From the NCBI GenBank assembly GCA_023418315.1, contig JAEZZY010000029.1, positions 1 to 24,825 of the forward strand: DNA of 24,825 nt. Direction: 5' to 3'. Of this stretch, positions 9,018 to 18,279 are shown piece by piece; positions within the stretch are counted from its first letter, which is position 1; every line of letters begins with the position of its first letter. The DNA comes from Bacteroidota bacterium. GTDB lineage: Bacteria; Bacteroidota; Bacteroidia; Chitinophagales; Chitinophagaceae. Below the pieces are notes generated by a model. That model was not told where the DNA came from, searched no databases, and saw nothing but the letters and a program-made list of their open reading frames with translations. The translations under genes and the position numbers were made by a program.

Positions 9018-9315
9018 TTTAGGTTAAAAAAGTTTGGAAATAAGCTCTTTTACATTTTCCCTATTGCAAAATAAAAAACGCTGCAATCACAAAAAAAAAT
9101 TAAACCACCCTGACATCGCTATTTCGGTTTGGTAGCTGCCTTTTGCTAATAACGATTTTGTATTGTGGTTATAGGGCTGTTAATGAAGGCTAAAAACTTG
9201 TAGCCTCAACTTTTTTTTCTACTTTGTGTCCTTCTCAGAAAGACCCGGTTCGGTAAAACTTGCCGACAGATAAAAGGGTAAAATAAGAAAACATAAAACC
9301 ATTACGATTCGGAAC
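9018..9315. other. Divergent intergenic region with candidate promoters
   Basis: About 300 bases between two divergent genes, so it should hold promoters for both. AT-rich, with A and T runs near 9090-9100 and 9211-9218. No gene-like frame was found. For the minus-strand gene only a loose match is seen near 9066-9073 (reverse strand TTATTTTG). A plus-strand candidate is listed separately. Confidence 0.5.
9198..9227 (+). promoter_or_regulatory. Candidate promoter of the glycosyltransferase operon
   Basis: TTG (9198-9200), 19 bases, then TACTTTGT (9220-9227). This resembles the Bacteroidota sigma-A consensus (TTTG, about 19 bases, TAnnTTTG) but the second box is one base short of the consensus spacing. 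It would give a leader of about 80 bases before the first glycosyltransferase. Confidence 0.25.
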
Positions 9316-10305
9316 ATGCCGGCTACTTTGGGAATCTCCATAATGATATGCTGCTACAACAGCGAAAAGCGTATCGTACCCACTTTGCAGCATCTATCAA
9401 AATTAAAAACAGATGGAATAGCGGTAGAGATTATTCTGGTGAATAATGCCTCTACCGACGACACCGAAATGGTGGCCCGGCAAGCATGGGCGGCATTGCA
9501 TTGCGATTATGATTTTAAGATCATAGACCAGCCTGTGCCGGGTGTAATGGCAGCGCGGGAAAAAGGAATCGAAACCGCACGTTACGATTATGTGTTGTTT
9601 TGTGATGATGACAACTGGCTCAACGAACATTATCTGCTGTATGCTCGTGAGGTCATTAAGGCGCATCCCAATGTAGGCGTGATTGCGGGCAGAGCCATCG
9701 GCGAATATGAGGTAGAACCGGAGCACTGGTTTTTAGGCTGCACGGGGTTGCTCTCCATAGGGCCGCAGGCGAATGAAAGCGGAGTGGTGAATAAGCCCGT
9801 TTATGGCGCAGGATGTATCATTGACAAACAAAAATACAAAGCCTTACTGGCATCGGGTTTTCAATGGTCTTTATCCGGTAGAAAAGGAAAATCGTTGGTG
9901 TCCGGTGAAGATACAGAGCTGTGCATAGCCTACCTGATTGCCGGCTATGATATTTATTACGAAGAAAAAATGGGATTCCGGCACTTCATGCCTATAAAGC
10001 GGATGCAAAAGGACTATCTTAAAAAACTTTGTCTTTCGGGAGTGCATTCCGCTATTGTGCTGGCAATGTATAATTATGATGCCGGTTGGGGCTATAAAGA
10101 AGTTGTCCGCCACTTGAAGAAACGCTATAGGGCTTATGTACCTTATTATTTGCCACGCGTATTTTTAGGAAGGTATAAGTTCAGAGCGTATTTGAGTTTT
10201 AGGGTAGCAGTTAAAGCGCTAACGATTTTAAAGAACAACTTACTGACAGATGAGTTTCGTGTTGTGCAGCATAATTTGCAGGTTTTAACAAGCAAAAAAA
10301 AATAA
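9316..10305 (+). CDS. Glycosyltransferase family 2
   Basis: 329 residues, cytoplasmic or membrane-associated, transferring a sugar from a nucleotide donor. The GT-A fold signature is clear: ISIMICCYNSEKRI opening strand (about 7-20), LVNNASTDDTE nucleotide-binding turn (41-51) and the DDDN metal-binding DXD-type motif (97-100). Later come a WFLGCTGLL segment and SGEDTELCIAYLIAGYDI (about 190-205), where the ED pair fits the catalytic-base position of GT2 enzymes. No membrane helices are seen. First gene of a seven-gene plus-strand run, with a 40-base gap to the next. The acceptor and donor sugar cannot be told. Confidence 0.88.
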   Translation: MPATLGISIMICCYNSEKRIVPTLQHLSKLKTDGIAVEIILVNNASTDDTEMVARQAWAALHCDYDFKIIDQPVPGVMAAREKGIETARYDYVLFCDDDNWLNEHYLLYAREVIKAHPNVGVIAGRAIGEYEVEPEHWFLGCTGLLSIGPQANESGVVNKPVYGAGCIIDKQKYKALLASGFQWSLSGRKGKSLVSGEDTELCIAYLIAGYDIYYEEKMGFRHFMPIKRMQKDYLKKLCLSGVHSAIVLAMYNYDAGWGYKEVVRHLKKRYRAYVPYYLPRVFLGRYKFRAYLSFRVAVKALTILKNNLLTDEFRVVQHNLQVLTSKKK

Positions 10306-10345
10306 TCATTCCGGTAGCTGTTTTCATCGGATAACGTATTGCAAA

Positions 10346-11524
10346 ATGAAAAAAATGAACATTTTGATTTCGGGCTTGGGCATTAAAGTCGGTGGAGGAG
10401 AGATACTGGCAATGCAGCTTGCCAATGAACTGGCGAAGCAACATCATGTAACCTTCTATTATCATTGGGATAATGAAAATGATAAAAAACTACAAGAGCG
10501 GATTTTTACCAATGAGGTAACCATCCGTTCCATGAATGATTTTCCGTTGCTTAATTTTTTTTCCTGGAAGATAAATGCTTTGCTCCAATTATTCGGCGGC
10601 TTTAGCTTTCATGATTATGTCAATAGGCTGGTATATAAATACATTCTTAAAAAGCAACGTATTCAGGTGGTGTCAAGTCATTCAAGGGTTTCTGACACAG
10701 TGTGTGTGCCCTGTAAACAAAAAAATATTCCGGTAGTGATTACGGAACATGGGGAATACGTGATGGCTATCGCTTCGCAAGAAAAAGACTATAATGAATT
10801 ACTAAGCGGTGCCGATAAAGTGGTATGCGTTTCGGATTTTAATAAAAGAACCATTCTGCAAAAATATCCGGCACTATCTTCTAAAATCCAAACCATATAC
10901 AACGGTACCGTATTGAAAAGAAAACAGCGCGACAAAGAACCCGTACTCAAAAAATTAGGAATTGCTTCCGATTGTTTTGTTTTTGGTATGGTCAGTAGGG
11001 GAATACCCGAGAAAGGCTGGGAAGAGCTCATTCGGGCTTTTCTGATTTTGCAGGAAAATATAGAAGAAAAAATAGCATTGGTGCTGGTAGGCGGTGGCCC
11101 TTATATGGATGAATTGGCAGAAAAATATAAAGCCCATCAGAATATTGTGTTCACTGGATTTGCACCTGACCCGTCACTGTTTATTCAGTGTTTTCACGTT
11201 GGGGTGTTGCCTACAAGATTTAAGACAGAAGCATTCGGCTTGGCTATTTTGGAGTATATCATTTGCGGCGTGCCTGCCATAGCCACGGATGTAGGAGGCG
11301 TGAAAGAAGTAATGAAAAACGGCGATAAGGAATTTGGACAATTGATTCCATTTGGCGATTGTGAAGAAATTATAGGAAATCTTGTAATCGCAATGAAGAA
11401 ATATATTACCGACAAAAACCTTTATCAGCAACATATAGACCAAGAACGCCTTACAGAAAAGCGCTTTTCTATAGAAGCCTGCGCTCAAGCTTACACTCAT
11501 TTATTTAACGAACTGGTGAAATAA
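10346..11524 (+). CDS. Glycosyltransferase family 4 (GT-B fold)
   Basis: 392 residues. Retaining GT-B glycosyltransferase. The N-terminal Rossmann domain has a glycine-rich acceptor/phosphate loop (GLGIKVGGGEILAMQLANEL, about 11-30). The C-terminal domain carries SRGIPEKGWEELIRAF (about 216-231), the donor-binding strand, and the E-x7-E motif EAFGLAILE (E295 and E303) followed by GVPAIATDVGGVKE. It begins at ATG 10346; an ATG three codons later is equally possible. Its stop is 2 bases from the next start, implying translational coupling. Likely adds an internal sugar in a surface glycan. Confidence 0.9.
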   Translation: MKKMNILISGLGIKVGGGEILAMQLANELAKQHHVTFYYHWDNENDKKLQERIFTNEVTIRSMNDFPLLNFFSWKINALLQLFGGFSFHDYVNRLVYKYILKKQRIQVVSSHSRVSDTVCVPCKQKNIPVVITEHGEYVMAIASQEKDYNELLSGADKVVCVSDFNKRTILQKYPALSSKIQTIYNGTVLKRKQRDKEPVLKKLGIASDCFVFGMVSRGIPEKGWEELIRAFLILQENIEEKIALVLVGGGPYMDELAEKYKAHQNIVFTGFAPDPSLFIQCFHVGVLPTRFKTEAFGLAILEYIICGVPAIATDVGGVKEVMKNGDKEFGQLIPFGDCEEIIGNLVIAMKKYITDKNLYQQHIDQERLTEKRFSIEACAQAYTHLFNELVK

Positions 11525-11526
11525 TA

Positions 11527-12339
11527 ATGCAGGTATCTATCATCATCATCAATTACAATACCAATCATCTTACCCTAGATTGTATTCAGTCTATTAAAGA
11601 CAAGACGAAAGAAGTATCCTATGAAATCATCGTTGTGGACAATGCCTCGCCTAAGGATGACCCCGAAATAATCAAAGCAAAATTCCCGGATATAGTGTTG
11701 GTAAAGTCAAAAGAAAACCTTGGTTTTGCCAAAGGAAATAATCTCGGAATTACCCATGCAAAAGCCGATGTGTACCTGCTGCTGAATAGCGATACCGTAT
11801 TGATAAACGATGCCGTAAGTATTGCTTATGAAAAATTAACAGCGCAAAAAAATATAGGTGTGGTAGGCGCGCAATTGCAGTATCCCGATGGAAGCTATCA
11901 ATACTCCGCACAACGGTTTCCTGCCATTAAATACCAATTAATCCAGATTTTCAGGTTGCAAAAACTAATGTCTCGACAAAAGCGTGGACGTTATATGCTG
12001 GGCGGATATTTTAGTTGTGAGGAAGATGTTTATGCCGACTGGATTTGGGGTACTTTCTTCATGATAAAAAAAGAAGTAATTGCAAAAATGCCCGGCAATA
12101 AATTAGCCGATGATTTTTTTATGTATGCCGAAGACCTTCAGTGGGGACTGGAAACAAAAAAAGCAGGCTATAAAACTTTCTTTGTATCCGATGCGAAAAT
12201 AATACACTTTGTAGGGAAGAACAGTTTTGCAAAGGAAATGAATGTAGCCAATCATAAAACGCTTCTTAAAAAATATTATGGGACATTGTATTATAATGTC
12301 TATACATTTTTGGAAAAAGTGGCGCAGGTGAAGTTTTGA
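11527..12339 (+). CDS. Glycosyltransferase family 2, rhamnosyltransferase-like
   Basis: 270 residues. GT-A fold: VSIIIINYNT (3-12), EIIVVDNASPKD (33-44), ENLGFAKGNNLGI (63-75), where the NLGFA-type segment is characteristic of the WbbL/RfbF-like rhamnosyltransferase branch, and LLLNSDT (84-90) as the DXD-equivalent. The C-terminal part has DWIWGTFFMIKKEV and FFMYAEDLQWGLETKKAGY, whose ED pair is the expected base. No membrane helices are seen. It sits 2 bases after the GT4 gene. The rhamnosyl specificity is family resemblance only; other hexoses are possible. Confidence 0.87.
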   Translation: MQVSIIIINYNTNHLTLDCIQSIKDKTKEVSYEIIVVDNASPKDDPEIIKAKFPDIVLVKSKENLGFAKGNNLGITHAKADVYLLLNSDTVLINDAVSIAYEKLTAQKNIGVVGAQLQYPDGSYQYSAQRFPAIKYQLIQIFRLQKLMSRQKRGRYMLGGYFSCEEDVYADWIWGTFFMIKKEVIAKMPGNKLADDFFMYAEDLQWGLETKKAGYKTFFVSDAKIIHFVGKNSFAKEMNVANHKTLLKKYYGTLYYNVYTFLEKVAQVKF

Positions 12340-12384
12340 AACCATTTCCATGCTTGACCCTTATAAACATACAGATAGTACCCC

Positions 12385-13191
12385 ATGAAAAAAATAATCG
12401 AACGTGCTCCGTTCTTCATCAAAAAAGTATTATTGAAATTAGGTTATCTCAGGAACGGAGCCCGGATGACCGACTATATCAAAAAAGGAAACTATCATAT
12501 CTATCATGTGGATGGATGGTATGTTCCGTCAGATTCATTGGGATGGTATGTGCGTCCTGCAACCCTTAAAGAGCAAACCGATAAAATCTGTTTTTTTAAG
12601 TATAAGCCTAAGAAAGGAGATGTGGTTATGGATATTGGTGCCGGTTTAGGTGAAGAATCGCTGGTAGCTTCGCATTTAGTGGGGGATACCGGAAAAGTCT
12701 ATGCTATTGAAGCAAATCCTACGGTTTATGATATTCTCACTACAATCATTTCCTTAAACGGCCTACAAAATATAGCGCCTTTTCACGTAGCGCTAAATAA
12801 CGAGAATAGCCCTATTGTTTTAGAAGAAGATGATTCTTTTTTATCTGGTGCATTACAGCCACTCAGCTCTGCCCATAAAAAACAATATACCGTAGAAGGC
12901 ATTCGTTTTGAAGATTTTTTAGCCAAGCAGGGCATCACTCATATTGATTATTTAAAGTCAAACATTGAAGGTGCGGAGCGGTATCTTATTGATGCTTTGG
13001 AGCGTAAATTGCCTTCTATCAACCATCTTGCGATAGCTTGTCATGATTTCAGGTGGAAAACAGAAGGCGTTGAATTTTTTAAAACCAAACAAATCGTCAT
13101 TGATTTTTTACAAAAACACAACTATGAAGTTTTTGTGCAGAACACGGGTATCGGTAATATTGACGATTGGGTATATGGTACAAAGGTATAG
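12385..13191 (+). CDS. FkbM-family SAM-dependent methyltransferase
   Basis: 268 residues. Predicted O-methyltransferase that caps or decorates a sugar. The class I SAM fold is seen in VVMDIGAGLGEESLVAS (80-96, motif I), the acidic AIEANP (107-112, ribose binding) and the FkbM-typical IDYLKSNIEGAE (187-198). An N-terminal extension of about 60 residues (with HVDGWYVPSDSLGWYV) precedes the fold, as in many glycan-cluster FkbM proteins. It lies between two glycosyltransferases with gaps of about 45 and 52 bases in the same direction. Methylation of a terminal sugar is a common chain-stop signal in polysaccharides; that role here is inference. Confidence 0.88.
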   Translation: MKKIIERAPFFIKKVLLKLGYLRNGARMTDYIKKGNYHIYHVDGWYVPSDSLGWYVRPATLKEQTDKICFFKYKPKKGDVVMDIGAGLGEESLVASHLVGDTGKVYAIEANPTVYDILTTIISLNGLQNIAPFHVALNNENSPIVLEEDDSFLSGALQPLSSAHKKQYTVEGIRFEDFLAKQGITHIDYLKSNIEGAERYLIDALERKLPSINHLAIACHDFRWKTEGVEFFKTKQIVIDFLQKHNYEVFVQNTGIGNIDDWVYGTKV

Positions 13192-13243
13192 CTCAACAGA
13201 ATTTTTTAAACGAAAGAGTACCCTTTAAGAAAATGTATTTGAG

Positions 13244-14338
13244 ATGAATGTACTTTTATTTGGCCCATTCAATGGTCGCTCACGAGACAATGAATCGCTG
13301 ATGAGGAAATTTATAGAATTAGGACATAAAGTATATTTTCTGACTACGGAAGAAGGAACGCATATCCTTCCCGTTTTGGAAAAAATGGGCGTATATGGCT
13401 ACCGGATGAATATTCATAGTTCGTCAAAAATCGGTCTGCTTCGCCAGGTAATTTTTCTGGTCCGGTTTATCAGAAAACATAAGATACACGTAGTATTCAG
13501 TCATTTGGAGCCGGCAAGTTTCATCGCCGTCCTGGCGCAGCGCTTTGTAAAAGCCCGCATAGTGGTGGTGCGGCATCATTCGGATTTATTTCTTTTGAAC
13601 AATATGAGCCATGTCTTTTCCTATAGATATATTTACAACAATGCCAAAGACATCATCGTGGTTTCCCATCATTCCAAAAAAATAATGGTGGAAAAAGAAG
13701 GCTTTAAAGCAGAACTTATTCATGTCATTCCGCTTTCTTTTGATTTTTCAAAATTTGACCAACCGAACCCTGCTGCCGTGGCGGCTATAAAAGCCTCTAT
13801 GAATGTAGAACTGTATTTGCTTTCCGTAGGACGGCTCGTAGCCAACAAAAGATTTACGTTGTCTGTAGAAATTTTGAAACGGCTTAGGGAGCAAGGTATC
13901 AACGCAGGGTTGTTTATCGTAGGCGAAGGAGAATTGCAGCCCGAATTGCAACAACTCATAGAAAGCTACCGGCTTACCGACTACTGCAAACTGGAAGGCT
14001 ATAAAGCCAACGTGATGGACTATATCGAAGCCTCCGATATTTTTCTGCATCCTTCGGAATCTGAAGCAAGTTCCTTGGTTATTAAAGAAGCCGGATTAAG
14101 AAAAAAAGTGGTGATTGCCTGCGAAGAGGTGGGTGATTGCGGCGAGTACATCCAAAACGGACAGAACGGTTTTTTACTTTCTAAGGAAAATTATATTGCA
14201 GAAACCGTGCAAACGATTGCTACGCATTTGCTCGAAAAAGAAAAACGCCAACAGATAGGCAATAACTTATATCGCTCTATCTTTGAACTATATGACGTGG
14301 AAAAGAATATTAACTATTACACCCCATTCCTAAGCTGA
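13244..14338 (+). CDS. Glycosyltransferase family 4 (GT-B fold)
   Basis: 364 residues. GT-B enzyme with N-terminal acceptor domain (MNVLLFGPFNG; the segment HHSDLFLLNN near 110-120) and C-terminal donor domain: LSVGRLVANKRFTLSVEIL (about 194-212), FIVGEGEL, and E-x7-E as EASSLVIKE (E274 and E282) in the HPSESEASS context. The tail is short and lacks membrane helices. Its stop codon shares one base with the next start (TGATG at 14336-14340), a strong sign of coupled translation. It belongs to the same operon as the flanking transferases. Confidence 0.88.
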   Translation: MNVLLFGPFNGRSRDNESLMRKFIELGHKVYFLTTEEGTHILPVLEKMGVYGYRMNIHSSSKIGLLRQVIFLVRFIRKHKIHVVFSHLEPASFIAVLAQRFVKARIVVVRHHSDLFLLNNMSHVFSYRYIYNNAKDIIVVSHHSKKIMVEKEGFKAELIHVIPLSFDFSKFDQPNPAAVAAIKASMNVELYLLSVGRLVANKRFTLSVEILKRLREQGINAGLFIVGEGELQPELQQLIESYRLTDYCKLEGYKANVMDYIEASDIFLHPSESEASSLVIKEAGLRKKVVIACEEVGDCGEYIQNGQNGFLLSKENYIAETVQTIATHLLEKEKRQQIGNNLYRSIFELYDVEKNINYYTPFLS

Positions 14339-15222
14339 TGCCTTTCTTTTCTATCATTACACCTACATACAACAGGGCTGCTTTTCTCGAAGAAACGATC
14401 CATACGATTCTTCAGCAAACATACGCTGACTACGAACTCATCATCGTAGATGACGGCAGCACGGATCATACGGAAAAAATAGCCGCTACGCTCACAAGCG
14501 ATAAGGTTAAATACTATAAAAAACAAAACGGAGAACGCGGCGCCGCAAGGAATTACGGCGCAGCGAAAGCAACAGGGAAATACCTCATCTTCTTCGATTC
14601 GGATGATGTAATGTACCCCGATCATCTTTCCGTATTGTTTGATTTTATCAGAAAAAATGAACAGCCGGAAGTCGTATATAATCCCTATGAAATACTGAAT
14701 AAAATCACCGGCAAAAAAATAACGCTATGGGAAACGCCCGATAATTTCAAACAAAAATTAGCGATTGATAATTTCCTTGCGTGCAACAGTGTTACCATCC
14801 GTAACGATATTTTTGAGGAAGTAAAATTTACCGAAGACCGTAGGCTTGCCACCGCCGAAGATAAAGAACTGTGGCTGCGTGTGGCAGCAAGGTATCCGTT
14901 TCGATTCAATCCGCATATCAGCTTTGCTATGATAGAACATGAAAACCGAAGCCTCAATACCATCAAGCCGGAACGAATAGAAGAACGTACCTTACTGTTT
15001 ATAGATAATTTGAAAAAAGACAAACTATTTCTTCACTCATTCGGGCCGCTCGCCGGATTTATTTTCGGGTTTGAATATGTACTGGTTGCCTTGTATTTTG
15101 CCGCTACGAATAAGAAAAAAGCACGTCATTATTTATGGCTGTCTGTGAAAGAGAGTAGGGGCGTGCTGAAGACCAAACGCTTCTGGGCAACCTTTAAAAA
15201 TACCCTTTTCCGCCGATCATGA
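14338..15222 (+). CDS. Glycosyltransferase family 2
   Basis: 294 residues. Classic GT-A N-terminal half: FSIITPTYNRAAFLEETI (4-21), LIIVDDGSTDHTEKI (34-48), NGERGAARNYGA (64-75), and FFDSDD (85-90) as the DXD motif. The C-terminal third has the EDKELWLRVAARYPF segment (ED base) and a hydrophobic stretch near 230-255 (LAGFIFGFEYVLVALYFAA) that may bind the membrane. It overlaps the upstream gene by one base and the downstream gene by four (ATGA at 15219-15222). Confidence 0.9.
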   Translation: MPFFSIITPTYNRAAFLEETIHTILQQTYADYELIIVDDGSTDHTEKIAATLTSDKVKYYKKQNGERGAARNYGAAKATGKYLIFFDSDDVMYPDHLSVLFDFIRKNEQPEVVYNPYEILNKITGKKITLWETPDNFKQKLAIDNFLACNSVTIRNDIFEEVKFTEDRRLATAEDKELWLRVAARYPFRFNPHISFAMIEHENRSLNTIKPERIEERTLLFIDNLKKDKLFLHSFGPLAGFIFGFEYVLVALYFAATNKKKARHYLWLSVKESRGVLKTKRFWATFKNTLFRRS

Positions 15223-16358
15223 TAAAAGCTATTTTAAAAAAAATATTACCGGTAAAAATGCGCAAAAACTTATTCCTTGCCTATAACAAGGCGCGCATTG
15301 CTACCATTGACAAGATTTTATTTCCCGAATTTTATATCCCTGAATCTTCGTTTTTTTTGTATAAAAAAGTAAGTCCGTTAAAGGATTTCAACATTCGCTT
15401 AGATGACGGTGATGACCCTATTGTCAATAAATATCTTTCTTACTGGAATGAATGGACGGAAGAAGAATACATCTATATCCATAAAGAAGGCGGGCTTATA
15501 GAGCCTTCGGGATGGCATATCACCAAAGACGGAAAACTGAATTATTATTCGCTGGGGCTAAGCAGAGCACCTCATAATTTAAAACCTTCTTACCGCAAAC
15601 TAAAAGGCAAAAAAAACATTATCGAAGCCGATAGGATTATCTCCTTGCGCGATACCGGCGATGAAAATTATTTTCATTTTTACAACGATGTCTTAGCCAA
15701 ATTATTCCTTCTGAAAAAACATGGATTTATTATAGAAGAATATCAGATACTGGTATCCGGCGTACAAATGCGGAAATCATTTTTTACTTACTATACAGAG
15801 CATCATCCCGAATTAAAAAAACTTAACTGGCTCGTGCAGGAAGAAACGGAGTATGTAACGGCAAATGAAATCGTTTTCTCCAAACCGGAAACCCATCGGA
15901 TGGATTTGTTGTTGCCTATAGTAGCTCCTTTCAAAATAGAACACAGTGCCTCATCTGAAAATCCGAAAAAAATATTTCTCTCCCGCGATCCTAAGCGGCT
16001 GCGTTTTATAGAGAATATGGAGGAACTGAAACCTGTCTTGCAAGAATATGGCTATCCTGTTTTTGATGCAGACAACCTCAGCCTCACCGAACAGATAGCG
16101 CTATTCGGAAAAACCGATTACCTCATAGGCATACACGGCGCGGGTTTCACCAATCTTTTATACACGAATCATTTAAAAGTATTAGTAGAAATTTTTCCGC
16201 CAACCTCCGAGCCCTGGCTACCTTTTCACTACGGGTTGATGGCGAAGCAACTGGGTGTAAAATATATTCCCCTCATAGGCGAGCCGCCGCAAAAATCCTA
16301 TAGCGGCGGGTTTAGAGTGAAACCGGAAGCCCTGAAAGCAGCGATGGAGCGTATTTGA
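15219..16358 (+). CDS. Glycosyltransferase family 61 (DUF563-type)
   Basis: 379 residues. The conserved GT61/DUF563 parts are visible: DENYFHFYNDVLAKLFLL (about 148-165), KKIFLSRDPKRLRFIENMEEL (near 247-267), and YLIGIHGAGFTNLLY (about 302-316) followed by VLVEIFPP. The family includes plant and bacterial inverting glycosyltransferases of surface glycans. The N-terminal 90 residues are basic and poorly conserved in kind. It is last in the seven-gene operon, overlapping the previous gene by 4 bases, and ends 15 bases from the convergent panB. No clear terminator is seen in that gap. Confidence 0.85.
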   Translation: MIKAILKKILPVKMRKNLFLAYNKARIATIDKILFPEFYIPESSFFLYKKVSPLKDFNIRLDDGDDPIVNKYLSYWNEWTEEEYIYIHKEGGLIEPSGWHITKDGKLNYYSLGLSRAPHNLKPSYRKLKGKKNIIEADRIISLRDTGDENYFHFYNDVLAKLFLLKKHGFIIEEYQILVSGVQMRKSFFTYYTEHHPELKKLNWLVQEETEYVTANEIVFSKPETHRMDLLLPIVAPFKIEHSASSENPKKIFLSRDPKRLRFIENMEELKPVLQEYGYPVFDADNLSLTEQIALFGKTDYLIGIHGAGFTNLLYTNHLKVLVEIFPPTSEPWLPFHYGLMAKQLGVKYIPLIGEPPQKSYSGGFRVKPEALKAAMERI

Positions 16359-16373
16359 GTTTAGGCTATATCC

Positions 16374-17192
16374 TCAATACTGCTCCTGTGCATTTGGGAA
16401 ATCTTTGCTTTTTACATCGTTTATATAATGTTCCGTAGCAGATTTTATAGTGTTGTACAGGTCGGCATAGCGGCGTAGGAAACGCGGCGAAAAGTCTTTG
16501 GTAATGCCCAGCATATCGTGCATGACGAGCACTTGCCCATCCGCATACATTCCGGCGCCAATGCCTATGATTGGTACTTTTACTTCCTCGGCAACCCGCT
16601 TAGCCAGCATGGCGGGAATCTTTTCCAGAACGATAGCAAAACAACCTGCTTCTTCGAGAATATGTGCGTTTTTAACGAGTTGCTCGGCTTCCGCTTCTTC
16701 TTTAGCGCGCACGGCATAGGTGCCGAATTTATTGATGGATTGGGGGGTAAGCCCCAGATGCCCCATCACCGGCACACCGGCACTGATAATGCGTTTGATA
16801 CTTTCGCCTACTTCTTCACCGCCTTCCAGTTTTATAGCATGTGCTCCCGTTTCTTTCATGATGCGGATGGCGGAGTTGAGCGCTTCTTTACTATTGCCCT
16901 GATAACTGCCAAAGGGTAAATCCACCACCACCATGCAGCGTTTGATGGCGCGCACTACGGAGGAGGCATGGTAAATCATTTGGTCGAGGGTAATGGGCAA
17001 CGTCGTTTCATGGCCTGCCATCACATTGGAAGCGCTATCACCCACGAGCAGTACATCTACGCCTGCGTCATCCAGGATGCGTGCCATAGAAAAATCATAG
17101 GCGGTGAGCATGGAAATCTTTTCTCCCTGTTGTTTCATCCATTGCAGGGTGTGTGCGGTTACACGTTTTATCTCGGCTGTTTGTGCAGACAT
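16374..17192 (-). CDS. panB: 3-methyl-2-oxobutanoate hydroxymethyltransferase
   Basis: 272 residues, the family's normal length. It transfers a hydroxymethyl group from 5,10-methylenetetrahydrofolate to 2-oxoisovalerate, giving ketopantoate, the first step toward pantothenate and coenzyme A. Seen: ISMLTAYDFSMARILDDAG (26-44), GDSASNV (51-57, where most relatives have GDSLGMV), the metal aspartate region VVVDLPFGSYQ (88-98), KLEGG (121-125), PVMGHLGLTPQS (141-152), the catalytic glutamate in VLEKIP (E190), and PIIGIGAG. The start is taken at ATG 17192. Other pan genes are not in the window. It is a housekeeping gene unrelated to the convergent glycan operon. Confidence 0.96.
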   Translation of the reverse strand: MSAQTAEIKRVTAHTLQWMKQQGEKISMLTAYDFSMARILDDAGVDVLLVGDSASNVMAGHETTLPITLDQMIYHASSVVRAIKRCMVVVDLPFGSYQGNSKEALNSAIRIMKETGAHAIKLEGGEEVGESIKRIISAGVPVMGHLGLTPQSINKFGTYAVRAKEEAEAEQLVKNAHILEEAGCFAIVLEKIPAMLAKRVAEEVKVPIIGIGAGMYADGQVLVMHDMLGITKDFSPRFLRRYADLYNTIKSATEHYINDVKSKDFPNAQEQY

Positions 17193-17288
17193 GGTAGTGA
17201 ATGATTTTGTTTAGATTTTTAAAATAATCCGATTATCGTTAAAAGTATAAAAGCCCGACATTCCCTACGGGGAAGGGTAATGAGCTGC

Positions 17289-17296
17289 TAAAGATA
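17289..17296 (-). promoter_or_regulatory. Candidate promoter -7 box of panB
   Basis: On the minus strand the box reads TATCTTTA, one base from the Bacteroidota TAnnTTTG consensus, about 97 bases upstream of the panB start. No clear TTTG is seen 19-21 bases further upstream. It could instead be chance in AT-rich DNA. Confidence 0.3.
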
Positions 17297-17351
17297 CAAT
17301 GCTACAAGTTATGCCTGGGTTTGTATAAAAATTAGGAATGGCATCAACGGG

Positions 17352-18197
17352 TTATTTTTTGTGATAAGCTACCAGATTGTGAATAGGACTTTTTACGATA
17401 TTGCCAAGCTCCAGTTCATATTGTTCGCAGAGTAGTTGCAGTACTTCTTTAAATTCATAGGCAATGGAGCCTACAAAATGTATCGGCGATTTCCAGCTAT
17501 GGCGGTACTTCAAAATATGGGCGTGGAAAAAATCGTTAAGTCCGTCTTCAATAATATTTTCCACCATAAAATGCCCGCGGTTTTTCCTAAGCAGGAGTAC
17601 AAAACTTGCTAAGTACCGGTTGGGGAAGGGTTCGGAATAAAGTTTTTTGACGATGGCGTTAAAATCGCTGCCGAAAAGTTGTTCGAAGGAGGCGGTTAGC
17701 TCGGCGTCAAATGTTTTATAGGCATAGTATTGCAGTACTTTTTTTCCCAGATAATTGCCACTGCCTTCATCGCCGGCTATATAGCCCAGCGAGCGTTGTT
17801 GTTCTTTTATTTTTTTGCCGTCGTAGTAGCAGGAGTTGCTGCCGGTGCCTAAGATGCACACGATGCCTTTGCCTCCCATGCAAGCCGCACGTGCTGCCGC
17901 CAGCATGTCATGGTTTACTTCGGTTTTGGAGGTTTTAAAGAAGGCTGCCAATATTTTTTTTACCTTGTTTTGCTGTTCTTTACTACTTGCGCCCGTGCCG
18001 TAGAAGAATACCTCATCCGCTTGGTGCTTTTTCTCGTTCCATCCCAGTTCCCGGGTCAGCACAGCTTCTATTTCTTCCGGCTTTTGGAGGTAAGGGTTGA
18101 TGCCTGTAGTGCTGAATGCAATGATTTTTCCTTTTGTAGGAACCAACTGCCAGTCCGTTTTGGTGGCGCCGCTTTCCGCAACCAGAATATTCGCCAT
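17352..18197 (-). CDS. BadF/BadG-type ATPase, N-acetylglucosamine kinase-like
   Basis: 281 residues. ASKHA-fold sugar kinase. Phosphate-1 loop ESGATKTDW (8-16), a catalytic-base aspartate in VNHDMLAAARA (D97), phosphate-2 loop LGTGSNSCYYDG (116-127), and the adenosine-motif region GYIAGDEGSGNYLGKKVL (138-155). The Bacteroidota members of this family are usually annotated as N-acetylglucosamine kinases, which phosphorylate GlcNAc salvaged from peptidoglycan or chitin; the substrate here is inferred. Lone gene between panB (160-base gap) and the SIMPL gene (82-base gap), all on the same strand; spacing argues for separate or weakly coupled transcription. Confidence 0.85.
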   Translation of the reverse strand: MANILVAESGATKTDWQLVPTKGKIIAFSTTGINPYLQKPEEIEAVLTRELGWNEKKHQADEVFFYGTGASSKEQQNKVKKILAAFFKTSKTEVNHDMLAAARAACMGGKGIVCILGTGSNSCYYDGKKIKEQQRSLGYIAGDEGSGNYLGKKVLQYYAYKTFDAELTASFEQLFGSDFNAIVKKLYSEPFPNRYLASFVLLLRKNRGHFMVENIIEDGLNDFFHAHILKYRHSWKSPIHFVGSIAYEFKEVLQLLCEQYELELGNIVKSPIHNLVAYHKK

Positions 18198-18279
18198 AGC
18201 TATTGTTTTTACGGTTTGAATATAGCACTCATCTCTGGAATAATGGAACCTTTCTTTATTCTTTCCGGCGCTTTCGTTT

